Positions 1 to 11,612 of a stretch of DNA of 64,000 nt are shown here, piece by piece. The notes beneath the pieces are model-generated. The model saw only the letters and a list, made by a program, of their open reading frames with translations, made no database searches and had not been told where the DNA came from. Position 1 is the first letter of the stretch, and each line of letters begins with the position of its first letter. Origin of the DNA: Cryptomeria japonica (lineage: Eukaryota; Streptophyta; Pinopsida; Cupressales; Cupressaceae); contig NC_081412.1 of NCBI RefSeq assembly GCF_030272615.1, positions 673,949,823 to 674,013,822 of the forward strand. The letters are read 5' to 3'. The position numbers and the translations under genes are program-made.

Positions 1-1285
1 TGCCAATACTCCCCGCATCAGATTCCCTAATCCTAGAGATTATTCCTACAACACAAATTACCTCAAAAGTGCACAAACCGGTAACACCTGCAGTATTTAA
101 CTCACAAGATATCCTGGTATGGTACAGTAATCGGCTTTTGGAAAGTGACTCAAAGACTGACTCACATGAATGAGAATTTGATTTAGTACAACTTAATACT
201 TCAGATGAGGAAGACACATCACTACCTCCACCCCGCAAAGACATCCATGTTTACGGAGAAGCATAAATAAATAATTCTTGGGTTCCTGAGCTGGAAACAT
301 CTTCCACAGACCCTACATCACATCCTATGCCTGATTCTGACAGGGAGAGTACCATCAACGACCTTCACCACAATGTCTTAACCCTCACTGATACATCCAA
401 CGAGCTTAACCTAATCGATGAAGTCATGCCTATTATCCATCCTGAGCTCATCGAATGGAACCAATCTACTCCTCCGTGACTTGACCACTTCCAAAATGAT
501 GAGGCAATCATTGACTTTTTGAAATTACGGGATAACATACCAAGCAGGGATCACAAAGCTGGATTCACCATTGAACTTAATAGCACAACATACTTCGGGG
601 CGGATGCCAAACCTTTCAGCTACAAAAATATAACAATAAAACATGGATCTTCCAATGAAAACCACACTGTGGCACTATTTGATCCCTCAAAAGTAAAAAG
701 AAAGAGCGTATCCAAGGGTGAAAAACTCTCCGAGGCACCTAAAGATGAAAGGTTTGACATTCTCCCTTCTAGTACACAGTAGGAACAATCAACCATCCTT
801 ACCGAGGAAACAAAAGAATACAATTTGGGGACTCCAGAAGCACCTCACCACAAACATCTAGCATCTCTTCTAACTCCAGAGGAACATCCTAAATTTATTG
901 AATTCTTCCGGAAGCATCAGATTAACTTTGCATGGTCATACGCCAACATGCCAGGGCTTGATCCTGATTTAGTCATGCATCATCTCACCATCGCCGAAGG
1001 AGTTAAGTCTGTCAAGCAGAAACTTCGCAAGATGCATCCTCAAATTGCAGTACTTGTCAAAACAGAACTTAAGAAACTCCTAGATGTTGGTTTCATTAGA
1101 CCAATTGATTATGCAGATTGGATATCCAATATTGTGCCTGTCGGCAAACCAAATGGGGGCATCTGTATCTGTATTGAATTTAGAGATCTAAACAAAGCAT
1201 GTCCTAAGGATGACTTCCCCCTACCCAACATTGACATAATAGTGGACCTCACAAACGCAAGAAGTCATATGTTATCATTGCACAC
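1..1285 (+). pseudogene. Ty3/gypsy pol relic (linker and N-terminal reverse transcriptase)
   Basis: One reading frame (starting at base 3) runs through the stretch but is cut by stops at 171 (TGA), 264 (TAA), 477 (TGA) and 780 (TAG). From about base 825 the translation is recognisable as the start of a gypsy reverse transcriptase: an LTPEEHPKFIEFF-like linker, then KLRKMHPQ, VGFIRP and the palm strand FRDLNKACPKDDFPLPNID. Homology stops abruptly after IDIIVDLT near 1255, so the YxDD catalytic motif, RNase H and integrase are absent. The element enters from outside the window on the left. In life the protein copies element RNA into DNA; this copy cannot. Family assignment is firm, lineage is not. 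Confidence 0.85.
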
Positions 1286-2330
1286 AAAAACATTGGAAAA
1301 TTGTCTCACAAAATCCAAAAACATTTCAAAAACATCACAATCAATAAAAAATATGGAATTGTATTTTACATACATTTTCAGAGCAGATACCAGGCAAACA
1401 TTGTGAAAAACTTGAATGATGACCACTTATCACATCAACCAAACAATCAACAAATCAAACACACCAACCGTCTTCAACAAGGATGCATCTTTCCTTACCA
1501 AAACAAAGACACAATGACATTTTCTTTGACAAGAAAATTCTGTTTAAGCTATCAAATACTTGGTTGATTTTGTGTTCTATTCATATCAAGTTCTTATAGC
1601 ATTTGTTTGTGTGTGTCTTTTGCGCATTTATTCCGATGAAGTTCTAGGGCATGTACTAATGGTGTCTACGTGGGAAGTTCACTAAGCTACGTGATCATAG
1701 GCAAAAATACAGTCATAGATCACTACGGCTTGCTGACTACAGCGTATATCTCGACCATATGAGCATGAACCATTACCAAGGATCCATATTCTTTATTCTT
1801 TATGTATATACTGTTTGTTTGCAGGTATGAATGCTCTTTCTTTGGTTTCTCCTACCTCATCCAACTAGATAAAGGTTTTTATCTCTTATTACGGTATGCA
1901 CTTGTCTCAGGATATGATCAGCCTAAGATCAAGGAGGACGTTCCAAGTCATGCATGAAAGGAGATAATCCTTGTCTGTTTTGCAAGCAATACTCTGGTCA
2001 ACTTGACCCATTATATCAGGTTGTTTCTATTAACTTGCTATATCAAATCCATGTAAGGAATACTCAGGTCATCTTGAATCATTATGTCAAGTTGCATGTA
2101 TTTTCTTACAACATTTTAAATCTCAATGATGAAAATAGAGCACTATGGATCGTCATTACATCTCATCTGTTTATATTGTATTCTGTTACATATCGCTCAT
2201 CCATTCACTCACTCATAGGCATAATTTTGAAAAAAAAATGTGAACAAGGTTCATATAAGCAATTATGAGAAAATCACACTGGTCTTGGATACAATCGCGA
2301 CAGAGTACTCTGATACATCATTAGTGCATC
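1286..2330 (+). other. Non-coding stretch, possible 3' part of the gypsy relic
   Basis: No supported gene. Open frames are short and low in complexity. The stretch follows the truncated reverse transcriptase directly and may be the 3' untranslated part of that element after an internal deletion, but no LTR end or polypurine tract could be fixed. Confidence 0.3.
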
Positions 2331-3450
2331 ATGCAAAGTCTAAACAACCTTGCATTCATCTATCATGATCACACCATTTCATTACAATCAATTGCATTAA
2401 TTTTTCGCCATTTAGTAGCATGCATTTAATATCCTTTAGTTGCACTTACCACATATAGTTCATTCTCATTACTTGCATTAGTATCATTATATCATTTCAT
2501 TATTTTCATAATCATGTTATCTAGGTTCACTTATATGATAAGATTGTCTTCATTTGCATTAGCCATTACTATGCATTCATCTAAGTGTCAGTTACCAATC
2601 ATCATTTTCTCATCATTTAAACATATGTATACCATACATTTGTTTAGTCTTCCATTATTGCATACATTTATCCATCCATTAATTAAAGTGCATTCATTTA
2701 TCCATTTAGTATATTCACTCATTTGAAGATTCATCAGAAACATTCATATTCCTAACATTATCATTTCACATCATCATATCTTTTACCATTTAGCAGCATA
2801 AGTAAGACCATTTGTCTCAAACATTTGTTCATACATTATACATATGCATTCATTTAATCATCATTTAAAAACATTTGTACTTTACATTTGTTTATCCCCA
2901 TATACAAACATCTAGATGCTTATCCATAAATAAATCATTCACAACCTTATACATAAACATCATTACATTTCATTATCTCATCATCATATGAATACTATCT
3001 ATACCATCATAAATCATTATCATTATGCATACATAACCATCATGGCATTACATAAATCAGACATTCTATCCAAACACATTAATGCACACACATATCAACC
3101 TGCATCTGCATGTTAGCATCCATTACATCATATAATATGCATATAGACATCATGTAAGAATAAACCATCATAAAAACATGCATATAGGAATCATCTCATA
3201 AAAACACATACATATAGTAAGCACAAGTATCCATCTAAGCATAAACTCATAAGATCATCATCCTGTATAAAATCCATATATCAAACATGCATATCATTCA
3301 CCAACAATGGAATCTCCTCATATATCACATCATATCGCCAAAAATACATGTATCAGAGTACAATGAAGTCCAAATATCGGCTACCAAGAGCCATCCAAGG
3401 CACAGTCCAAAATGACAAATGTACAGAACATGCAAAATGCTCTTAGATGC
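2331..3450. repeat. AT-rich low-complexity DNA built on CATT/CATCAT words
   Basis: About 1.1 kb dominated by imperfect, irregular repeats of CATT, CATTTA, CATCAT and CATATA words. No fixed period and no coding frame. It borders the end of the PMD relic on the right. Confidence 0.6.
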
Positions 3451-3451
3451 C

Positions 3452-3540
3452 GCTCTAACCTGATGCTACAACATCATGACCTGCTCCCCCACTCCCCCCT
3501 GCACCACCTAATCTATCTCGTCGAGGAGGCCCCATCACAC
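3452..3540 (-). pseudogene. C-terminal end of the PMD relic, left of the copia insertion
   Basis: On the minus strand this encodes a glycine- and arginine-rich tail (MGPPRRDRLGGAGGSGGAG...) ending in a stop. Removing the copia element and one target-site copy (5636 bp in all) joins this frame exactly to the PMD frame at 9172-9711. The two pieces were therefore one reading frame before the insertion. Confidence 0.7.
3536..3540. repeat. Target-site duplication CACAC, left copy
   Basis: Matches 9172-9176 on the other side of the copia element exactly, marking the insertion point in the PMD relic. Confidence 0.9.
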
Positions 3541-4243
3541 TGTTGAGATACATGTGTCTCAACCTTCCAATTTTTAGTAAATAGTTCCAAATGTAGTTGG
3601 GAGTTTTCCCATGTGTCGGTGCCTTGGAAAAAGGTATAAGAGTTGTCAAAAGATGCCTTGTCCATGGTATAATATAGGAAGGCCATTTTTAGAGATTATA
3701 TGACACATTTCATGTTGGTTATGAGGGTCAAAAATAGGGGATAAGAGTTTGGACGTGAGTAACTATTTTTAACTTGGTTTTCTTATCTTGGAAAAACAAA
3801 TGTCAAGGGTGGGCAACACGTGTCATGGAGGTTTTCACCATGGTATTGCAAAATCACAAATGGTTTCCAAGTTGTAAAATTCATTTATAATGAGGGCTTG
3901 GAGAGGAGTTTGTATGATGGAGTTTGGTTTGCAAGGCTGGGTGCTAGAAGGATGCTAGTGAAGTCTCTCCGAGCTTGAGTTGAGGTGATGCTCTTGTAAG
4001 AACTTGCATTGCAAGTGTATTGTAATCTCTTGTTGATTTGTTAATATACTATGTAGGTTTTAGAGTGTGGGGTTTTTCACCCGTATGGGTTTTCCCCACG
4101 ATAATCGTTGTGCTATGTGTTTATTGTTTTATTTCTACTCTATGTGCTTCTTGTGATCTCTATAATAGTTAAGTTGAAATTTGCATAATCGTGCTCTCAA
4201 GATTAGCGTAGGAAGCATTTCCGCACACCTTTGCTTCCTTACA
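3541..4243 (+). repeat. 5' LTR of the copia element
   Basis: Begins TGTTGAGATA and ends CCTTACA. It is the same length as the 3' LTR and differs from it at about 23 positions. It should hold the element promoter; a TATA-like TTTATAAT lies near 3890. Confidence 0.95.
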
Positions 4244-4245
4244 AG

Positions 4246-4257
4246 TGGTATCAGAGC
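4246..4257 (+). promoter_or_regulatory. Primer binding site of the copia element
   Basis: TGGTATCAGAGC two bases after the 5' LTR, the usual plant copia sequence complementary to the 3' end of initiator methionine tRNA. Confidence 0.93.
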
Positions 4258-4365
4258 CTGGCTAGTTTTGGTTCTATTTGTTGGGTATTGGCTTTTTTGA
4301 GCTAATTAAGGTTTGAGTGGGAGCTTGTGCAGAGTGTTTCATTTCTGTATTGCAGGATCGTAAAG

Positions 4366-5064
4366 ATGGCAAGTATATCAGGGAGGATTGATGTAGAGAA
4401 GTTTTCTGGCACAAACTTTGAAATGTGGAAGCTGAAGATGGAAGATCTGTTGATTGATCAAGATCTATGGGATGCAGTCGGTGAGAATAAGTTGAGGCCT
4501 GCAAATCTGACTTTAGCTACACAATATGATGTAATGGATAGAAAAGCTAAAGGTCTCATAAGATTATGCCTTGCAGACTCAATTCTGATTAATGTCCATG
4601 AAGAATCTACTGCGAAGAAGCTTTGGAAGAAGCTAAGGGAGATCTACCAAGCAAAATCACTTGTGAATAAAATTTTCTTGAGGAAGAAGTTGCATTCCTT
4701 GAGAATGGAAGAAGGTGGACGAATTTCTGAGTATCTGGAAAGTTTTAATATGTTGGTGACTCAGTTGACCTCAGTTGGGGTACCAATGGATGAAGAAGAA
4801 AGGTGCCAAATCTTGCTATGTTCGTTGCCAGACTCATGGGACAACCTTGTGATGGCCATAGGGAGCACTGCAATTGTCTTGAAGATGGTGGATGTTGTTG
4901 GTTCTCTACTTTCTGAGGAGATGAGAAGGAAGGTTTCTCTGAATGCCAAAGAGGCTTTGAGTGTTCGAGGAAGACCAAAAGAAAGAGGCAAGAATGAAAA
5001 GCAGAATGGTCGTTCTAAGTCCAAGAATAAGGGGAGATCAAAATCTCTTGGTAAGTCCAAGTAA
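4366..5064 (+). pseudogene. copia gag, capsid part
   Basis: The ATG at 4366 opens a frame of 232 codons with the UBN2/Retrotran_gag type of capsid: KFSGTNFEMWKLKMEDLL near the start, then LWKKLREIYQ and LCSLPDSWDNL. It ends in a lysine/arginine-rich tail at TAA 5062. The zinc knuckle that should follow lies in another frame (from 5067), so a single-base change has separated capsid from nucleocapsid and protease. In an intact element this protein forms the particle that packages element RNA. An upstream in-frame ATG at 4327 exists, but 4366 starts the family-like sequence. Confidence 0.9.
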
Positions 5065-5066
5065 TT

Positions 5067-6677
5067 TGCTGGAATTGTGGAAAGCCCGAACATTTCCGAA
5101 AGAACTGTAAAGAAGAAAAGAAGAAAAAGAAGAAGAAGCAAGATTCTGATTCTGAGTCCGAGAAGGAAGATGGAGATGCTTTTATTGCAGCCTTGGCCAC
5201 TCGTGTAGGTGATAATGCATGGTTGATAGACTCAGGTGCATCTTTCCACATGACTCCTATTAGAAACTGGTTTAGTAAGTATGAAAAGTTTGATGGTGGT
5301 AAGGTGTATTTGGGTGATAACTCCTTTCTTGATATTGTTGGTCATGGAAGTGTTCATGTTAAATTTTCTGATGGTAGAACTAGAAGATTTGATGGTGTCT
5401 TGCATATCTTGGGACTAGCAATAAATTTGTTATCTGTTAGCAAACTAATAGATGCGGGTGTGCATGTACAATTTTCTGAAGCAGGTGTGAAAATGGTGAG
5501 AGGTGCTATGGTAATAGCAAGAGGAAGCAGAATGGGTACATTGTACCAGCTTGATGCATGCACAGTTGAGTGCAATAGCACTTCTGATAAGACTGTGATA
5601 AAGACTATGTTGGAAAAGGAGAGGGTGTCTCTTTCAACAGATGGTCATGGTTTTTGGGTACCCAAGGGTGCTCTATCTACCGAATCAAAGTTGCCTACAG
5701 AGAAGACAATGTTGTGGCACGTGAGACTCAACCACATAGGTGAGAAGGGTCTACGAACTTTGAAAAATAAGAACCTTGTTAATGGGTTGAATGATTGCAA
5801 TCTTGAATTTGATTTTTGTGAGCATTGTATTTATGGAAAACAAAATCGCATTCAGTTTTACTCCAGTTCTTATAAGTCTTCAAGTGTTTTGGATCTAATC
5901 CATTTGGATGTATTTGGTCCAGTCGATGTTTCTTCTATTGGTAAATCAGTTTATTATGTTTCTTTCATTGCTGATTTCAGTAGAAGAACATGGGTTTATT
6001 TTCTTAAGAGTAAAGTTGAAGTTTTCAGTCGTTTCAAAGAATTTAAAGCAATGGTTGAGTTGCAGACTGGAAAGAAGATAAAATGTTTAAGGACAGATAA
6101 TGGCAGTGAATATTGCTCCAATGATTTTGACACATTTTGTAAAGATTGTGATATTAAGAGACAGAAAACAACTCTGTATTCTCCACAACAGAATGGAGTT
6201 GCAGAAAGAATGAACAAGACCTTGATGGAGAAGGCTAGGAGTATGCTAAGTGGTGCTGGTTTAGAACAAAAGTTCTGGGCTGAAGCTATAGCCAATGCCT
6301 ACTACCTGATAAACAGGTCTCCTACATCAGCTCTTGTTGATAAAACGTCAATGGAAGCATGGTCGGGCCACAAGCCTTCACTTAGTCATTTGAGAGTTTT
6401 TGGTTGTGAGGCATATGCTCATGTGCTAAAGGAGAAGTGGACAAAATTGGATAAAAAAGTTGTTAAATATATATTCATTGGATACAATTATAGTGTGAAA
6501 GGATACAAGCTTTGGGATCCCATTGCACAAAAGGTATTTTATTCCAAAAGTGTTATTTTTAGAGAAACTAAGTCTTTTTCGGTTACAGTGCATCCAGAAC
6601 AAAAGGAAGAAAAAAAAGATGTGATTCAACTGCCTGCTACACCTGAAAAAGTTGAATCGAGGCCCTCAGAAAGATAG
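5067..6677 (+). pseudogene. copia zinc knuckle, protease and integrase
   Basis: A frame shifted from gag starts with a CCHC knuckle (CWNCGKPEHFRKNC, 5067-5108). Then come the aspartic protease motif LIDSGASFHM (near 5223), the HHCC zinc domain of integrase (WHVRLNH ... FCEHC, about 5717-5826) and the integrase core with all three acidic residues visible: D in HLDVFGP, D in RTDNGSEY and E in NGVAERMN. The frame stops at TAG 6675, with a second in-frame TAG four codons on, just before the acidic linker to reverse transcriptase. Protease cuts the polyprotein and integrase inserts the DNA copy. The domain content is complete, but the stops break the polyprotein. Confidence 0.92.
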
Positions 6678-8413
6678 GAAGTTGATTAGAGCTCTACGAG
6701 TTCTGAATCATCAGAGGAAGAAGAAGAACTTGAACTTGAACTTGTTCGAAGGTCTACTAGACAAAGAAAACCACCTGAAAGGTATGGATATTCTCCTAAT
6801 GATTGGAGATGCATATTTGCTTTGAATGTTAATATTGATGAACCGAAATCTGTAGAAGAGGCTCTTGGTATGAATGATTCAGAGTCTTGGAAAATTGCCA
6901 TGGATGAAGAGATGACAGCTCTTAAGAAGAATGACACATGGGACCTTGTACCATTGCCTAAAGGACGAAAGCCTATTGGTTGCAAATGGGTGTTCAAAAG
7001 GAAGATAGGTTCAGATGGAAGAATTGAAAAGTACAAAGCACGTTTGGTTGCAAAAGGTTACTCCCAAGTTGAGGGAGTATATTATGGTGAAATTTTTTCT
7101 CCTATAGCCAAAATGACATCCATTCATTTCTTGCTCTTTATTGCAGCAGCTTATGATCTAGAGGTCGAACAAATGGATGTAAAAACTACTTTCCTTCATA
7201 GAGATTTGGAGGAAGAAATTTATATGACACAACCAGAGCACTATGTGGTAAAAGGTAAAAGTAATTTGGTCTATAAGTTGAAGAAATCCTTGTATGGTTT
7301 AAAACAGAGTCCTAGGATGTGGTACCAGAAGTTTGATACATATGTATTGAGTTTGGGTTTGTGCGGTCTAAATCTGATCACTGTATATATTTCAAATCTG
7401 ATGGTGATCGTTTCCTAGTTATTGCCTTGTATGTTGATGACATGTTATTTATTGGGAAAGGAAAAGGTTTGATTGTAGAATTAAAATCTTAGCTCTCGGC
7501 AAAATTTGATATGAAAGATCTTGGTGCAGCAAGACACATTCTGGGAATGGAGATTATAAGAGATAGACAAAACAAAAAGCTTTGGCTAGGCCAGAGTAAG
7601 TATGTTGGTACTATTCTGAGAAGATTTAATATGCAAGATTCTAGACCATTGAGTGTTCCTGTTACAATGGGAACAAAGCTTTCTAGTTCATAATGTCCTA
7701 CATCCACATTGGAAATGGAAGAGATGAGTCGAGTACCATACCAAAGTGCTGGTGTAAGTTTGATGTATGCTATGGTTTGTACAAGACCAGATATTGCCCA
7801 AGCAGTGGGAGTACTTTCCTGGTACATGTCTAATCCAGGAAGAGCACATTGGGATGCAGTAAAAAGAGTTTTTAGATACTTGAGGGGTACTGTAGAGTAC
7901 TCTATATGTTTTCATGGAACAGGAAATGAACATTCCTTGGATATTAGAGGCTTTGTGGATTCAGACTAGGCTGGTGATGTTGATATAAGAAGATCCATCA
8001 GTGCATATGTGTTTACATTATTTGGTGGTGCAATTAGCTGGATGAGCAAGCGACATGTTGTGGTCGCTTTGTCCAATACAGAGGCAGAGTATATGGCAAC
8101 TACTCATGCCTGCAAAGAAGCCATTTGGCTTAAGAGATTGTGTTCAGATATAGAGTTTAAACAAGGTGCAGTGACAATTTATAGTGATAGTCAGAGTGTA
8201 ATCTGCCTAGCAAAGAACCAAACTTTTCATGCCAGGACCAAACACATTGATGTACAATATCATTTTGTGAGAGATATAGTTGAGGATGGCAGGGTGAAGC
8301 TGGAGAAGGTAGAAACTTTGGTGAATGTTGTTGATTCATTAACTAAGCCCGTGAGCACAGAGAAGTTCAAATGGTGTTCGAAATCTATGGGCCTCTTGGC
8401 CCCTGACTGTTGA
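6678..8413 (+). pseudogene. copia reverse transcriptase and RNase H
   Basis: Same frame as the integrase until about 7358. It shows the reverse transcriptase start (WDLVPLPKGRKPIGCKWVFK), MDVKTTFLH and LYGLKQSPRMWYQKF. A frameshift follows, and the catalytic YVDD lies in the shifted frame (ALYVDDMLF, near 7427). Later pieces include MKDLGAARHILGMEI (7511-), YQSAGVSLMYAMVCTRPDI (7739-) and RNase H with SNTEAEYMA and YSDSQSVICLAKN (8069-8220). Stops also fall near 7490, 7691 and 7967, the last within DSD-x-AGD. The C-terminus at 8413 is normal for the family. Function is lost through one frameshift and at least three stops. Confidence 0.92.
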
Positions 8414-8457
8414 ATCCATGGTAATATGGATCCCCTGACTCTTGCAAGGTATTTGAC

Positions 8458-8468
8458 AAGTGGGAGAA
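8458..8468 (+). promoter_or_regulatory. Polypurine tract of the copia element
   Basis: AAGTGGGAGAA directly before the TG of the 3' LTR, where second-strand synthesis would be primed. Confidence 0.85.
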
Positions 8469-9171
8469 TGTTGAGATACATGTGTCTCAACCTCGCAATT
8501 TTTAGTAAATAGTTCCAAATGTAGTTGGGAGGTTTCCCATGTGTCGGTGCCTTGGAAAAAGGTATAAGAGTTGTCAAAAGATGCCTTGTCTATAGTATAA
8601 TATAGGAGGGTCATTTTTAGAGATTATATGACACATTTCATGTTGGTTATGAGGGTCAAAAATAGGGGATAAGAGTTTGTACGTGAGTAACTATTTTTAA
8701 CTTGGTTTTCTTATCTTGGAAAAACAAATGTCAAGGGTGGGCAACACGTGTCATGGAGGTTTTCACCATGGTATTGCAAAAGCACAAATGGTTTCCAGGT
8801 TGTAAAATTCGTATATAATGAGGGCTTGGAGAGGAGTTTGTATGATGGAGTTTGGTTTGCAAGGCTGGGTGCTAGAAGGATGCTAGTGAAGTCTCTCTGA
8901 GCTTGAGTTGAGGTGATGCTCTTGTAAGAACTTTCATTTCAAGTGTATTGTAATCTCTTGTTGATTTGTTAATATACTATGCAAGTTTTAGAGTGTGGGG
9001 TTTTTCACCCGTATGGGTTTTCCCCATGATAATCGTTGTGCTATGTGTTTATTGTTTTATTTCTACTCTATGTGCTTCTTGTGATCTCTATAATAGTTAA
9101 GTTGAAATTTGTATAATCGTCCTCTCAAGATTAGTGTAGGAAGCGTTTCCACACACCTTTGCTTCCTTACA
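8469..9171 (+). repeat. 3' LTR of the copia element
   Basis: 703 bp, TG...CA, the same length as the 5' LTR. Followed immediately by the CACAC target duplication. Confidence 0.95.
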
Positions 9172-11001
9172 CACACCACCACTGCTCTGCACTCTCTGAG
9201 ACCGCTCTGATCTAGCCTGTCGCATCTGTGAATAGCTCATAGCTCGCTGATTAACTGGCACCACCTGCTCATATAACCCCCGCCAATAGTCTATCTCAGC
9301 CTGTGCTCACCACATCTCCCTCATCACCTCCCCAGTAGGACCCTATGCTCCTAATCCAACCCAGACGCTCTCCTGCAACTCTGCTAATCTCTCCACTGTC
9401 GCATCCCTCTCTCGCAGCACTTCAGTCAGCTCCGACTCCCATGCAAATAGCTACACATCTCTAGTTGCTACCTCCGCATCTAGATCCTCCGCTTGTGTCT
9501 CAACTATTGTAAGTCGAGTTTGTAACACTAATATCATGTGGTCCCGCAGATCTCCAGTGGCTCCCTCCCTTATATCCATAGGTGCCTCACCTGTAGCTCC
9601 CTCTCCAATAGCACCCTCCCCTCTATCCATCGGTATCTCCCTCTCCATACCTCGTCCATCTACTCTGACTCCTCCCTGCATCAAAGGACCTTGTGATATC
9701 TGCAGTGGCAACCTGTCTCTACCTCTCCACTGGACTCGACCACCTAAGCCAAAACCTCCACCACCTCCTCCTCCCCCTCCTCCTCCTCCCCCCCTCCTCC
9801 ATCACCATCATCCCCTCTCCCACGTCTACCTACTATCGGTCCTCGACCTCCCCTCCTCTTCTATCTCCGCCCCCTATCCTCCTCAAAATCAGGAATCGGC
9901 TCTGCCGGATCTGATATCCAAAGTATTGGATGAGCCGCCATATATTGCGTATACTCCTCTGATACCCCTGTATCTACTACCCTCGGTCGTATATCCCATG
10001 GCCTCACCTGTAGCATCTGAAATTCTTCCAATGCCTGATTGTAAGGAAGTACTGACCCCCATGCATACCTCTCTCGGACCACTCTAGCGTACTCTCCTAA
10101 ACCCCAAGGCAATCCCTGCTGACGACCAAACTGTCTCATCACTATGCTCTGCACCTGTCTCTCTACATCATAGGTTGTCCTCCCAATGAGGAATCGGGTC
10201 ATAAACACATACGGTAACGCCTCTACGTCATCCTCCCATGGCTCGCACTCAATATAGGGTCTCCAAATCATTGCATCCAAATCATCTAATGCCCACCGCC
10301 ACCACTCTAACTTCCCCAGGTGGGGCTGACTCATCATACCGCTATACATATACACATAGGGCTGGTCAACAACCCAAAATCTTAGACTCACTGGTAGGTG
10401 CTCCCATGCCCATATATGCAGTAGCGTCACTCCCACTGCCAATGAGCCCCTCCCGCGATATACCACCTCATGCAGCTCCTGATATAGGTACGCTAACACA
10501 CATGGTCCCTAGGAAAAATTGGGTCCTCTCTATCATCATTTGCTCTATAACCTGGCCCCAACCAACAACCAGACCATGTGATCGTCTATCAGGACACAGT
10601 AGCCCTCCTATGATCCTAGACAAAACTGTTGGCAATGGCTCATACAATGCTGCGATATCCTCCCAGACTATGGAACCGTCATCAATGAACACGTCCCTAT
10701 CGAAGTATCATTGAACTGCTAGAGTACCCCAGGATCTATCATAAGTCACTAGCTCACCCCGAATAGGAATATGAAGGATGCACCACACATCCTCCAGTGT
10801 CACTATCATCTCCCCCTACGCTAAGTGAAACATGCACGTCTCACTGTGCCAGTGCTCTGCCAAGGCTGTGATCAAACCGTGATTCATCCAAGTCACAGGG
10901 GTATACATAACATCATGCAGCCCAGTCGTTGCAATGCAATCCACCTGGACCTCTGTCAGCTGATCACGTAAACCCTGTGTCGCCGGATGTCTCTCGCGCA
11001 A
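9172..11001 (-). pseudogene. Plant mobile domain (PMD) protein relic
   Basis: Reading down the minus strand from 11001: LRDQLTEVQ, then ALAEHWHSETCMFHLA, then a GEM-x-VTLEDV block with IPIRGE (typical of the PMD/MAIN-like family, PF10536), then LLHIWAWEHLPVSLR and YVFMTRFLIGR-like text. A proline/glycine-coding GGA repeat and a charged, probably coiled-coil tail (ESELTEVLRERDATVERLAELQ) follow, continuing to EIDYWRGLYEQVVPVNQR. There is at least one frameshift, because the 10499-9861 block lies in another frame. Stops in the tail occur at 9451 (TAG) and two further places before 9280. PMD proteins are host or transposon-derived proteins linked to silencing and chromatin; this copy is dead. 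The copia element split it after 9172. Confidence 0.75.
9746..9796. repeat. CCT/CCA trinucleotide-rich tract inside the PMD relic
   Basis: Short run of CCT, CCA and CCC triplets (GGA/GGT/GGG on the PMD strand), a simple repeat between the domain and the coiled-coil tail. Confidence 0.75.
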
Positions 11002-11280
11002 CTATAAGACACGTAGATCCTCTTACACAGGTGCAATCAATCACTCATCATCAGTTGTTTTGTTTCAGACTTTCTTAAGTTTAAACCTAGACTATCAACA
11101 AATACTTTGATGAAGTATCTTCAGGTCTCAACAGGTAAGCAATCATGGTACACCTAGACTTCAACAGGCATTTATCCTAATGACCTAAGTCTCATCAGGG
11201 CTGCTATGGTTCAAAACAACTCCCATCTCACATCCCCATCCATCCGTCATTGGCATCGAGAGATCTTTGTTCACATACAA
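11002..11280. other. Spacer upstream of the PMD relic, no gene seen
   Basis: Contains a few repeats of an AGACTTCAACAGG/AGTCTCATCAGG type near 11120-11200 but no coding frame. It is probably the 5' leader of the PMD unit on the minus strand. Confidence 0.3.
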
Positions 11281-11300
11281 TGGGGTATCTTGTTCCTAAA

Positions 11301-11612
11301 ACAAAAGCACTATCTTGCAAACAACAGCGCTATTAGATAGACAATAGTGCTAATCTCCTAACAAAAGCGCTTAATCAACCATACAAAAGCGCTCAAACTA
11401 CAAAAGCACTAAAAGACTTATGCAAAAGCGCTACCTCACATCAAAAGCACTCAATTGACCCCTCAATAGCGCTACACAAACAATAGCTCTCAACCCACTA
11501 GACAATAGCGCTAATACTTTCAAAAGCGCTTAAACAACAACACAAAAGCGCCATTGCGACACAAAAGCGCTAATTCATTAGATAAAAGCGCCAAAACATA
11601 GTTTTAGCGCTA
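11301..11612. repeat. 16-copy array of a CAAAAGCGCT core at about 20-bp spacing
   Basis: The AGC of each core falls at 11306, 11326, 11346, 11366, 11388, 11405, 11427, 11446, 11468, 11485, 11507, 11525, 11547, 11566, 11587 and 11606. Mean spacing is 20 bp; every second copy is 39-42 bp apart. The core is CAAAAGCGCT with AGCACT, AGTGCT and CAATAG variants; the ~10 bases between cores are not conserved. On the PMD strand the core reads AGCGCTTTTG and lies upstream of the coding relic. Confidence 0.9.

Larger units (their letters stand above)
3541..9171 (+). mobile_element. Complete but decayed Ty1/copia retrotransposon
   Basis: A 5631-bp element with two 703-bp LTRs (3541-4243 and 8469-9171), both TG...CA, flanked by the target duplication CACAC (3536-3540 and 9172-9176). 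A TGGTATCAGAGC primer site follows the 5' LTR and a purine tract precedes the 3' LTR. Internal order is gag, protease, integrase, reverse transcriptase, RNase H, the copia order. By-eye comparison finds about 23 substitutions and no length change between the LTRs, roughly 3 percent, so it is not a recent insertion. Gag and pol carry frameshifts and stops, so it is not autonomous now. It sits inside the PMD relic. Confidence 0.97.

Noticed and set aside
5040-5070. Programmed frameshift between copia gag and pol
   Set aside because: Plant copia elements normally use one frame, no slippery heptamer is evident, and the same element has other frameshifts and stops. Simple decay is more likely.
9536-10714. 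Plus-strand proline/serine-rich ORFs
   Set aside because: They are shadows of the PMD relic, whose recognisable domain text is on the minus strand.
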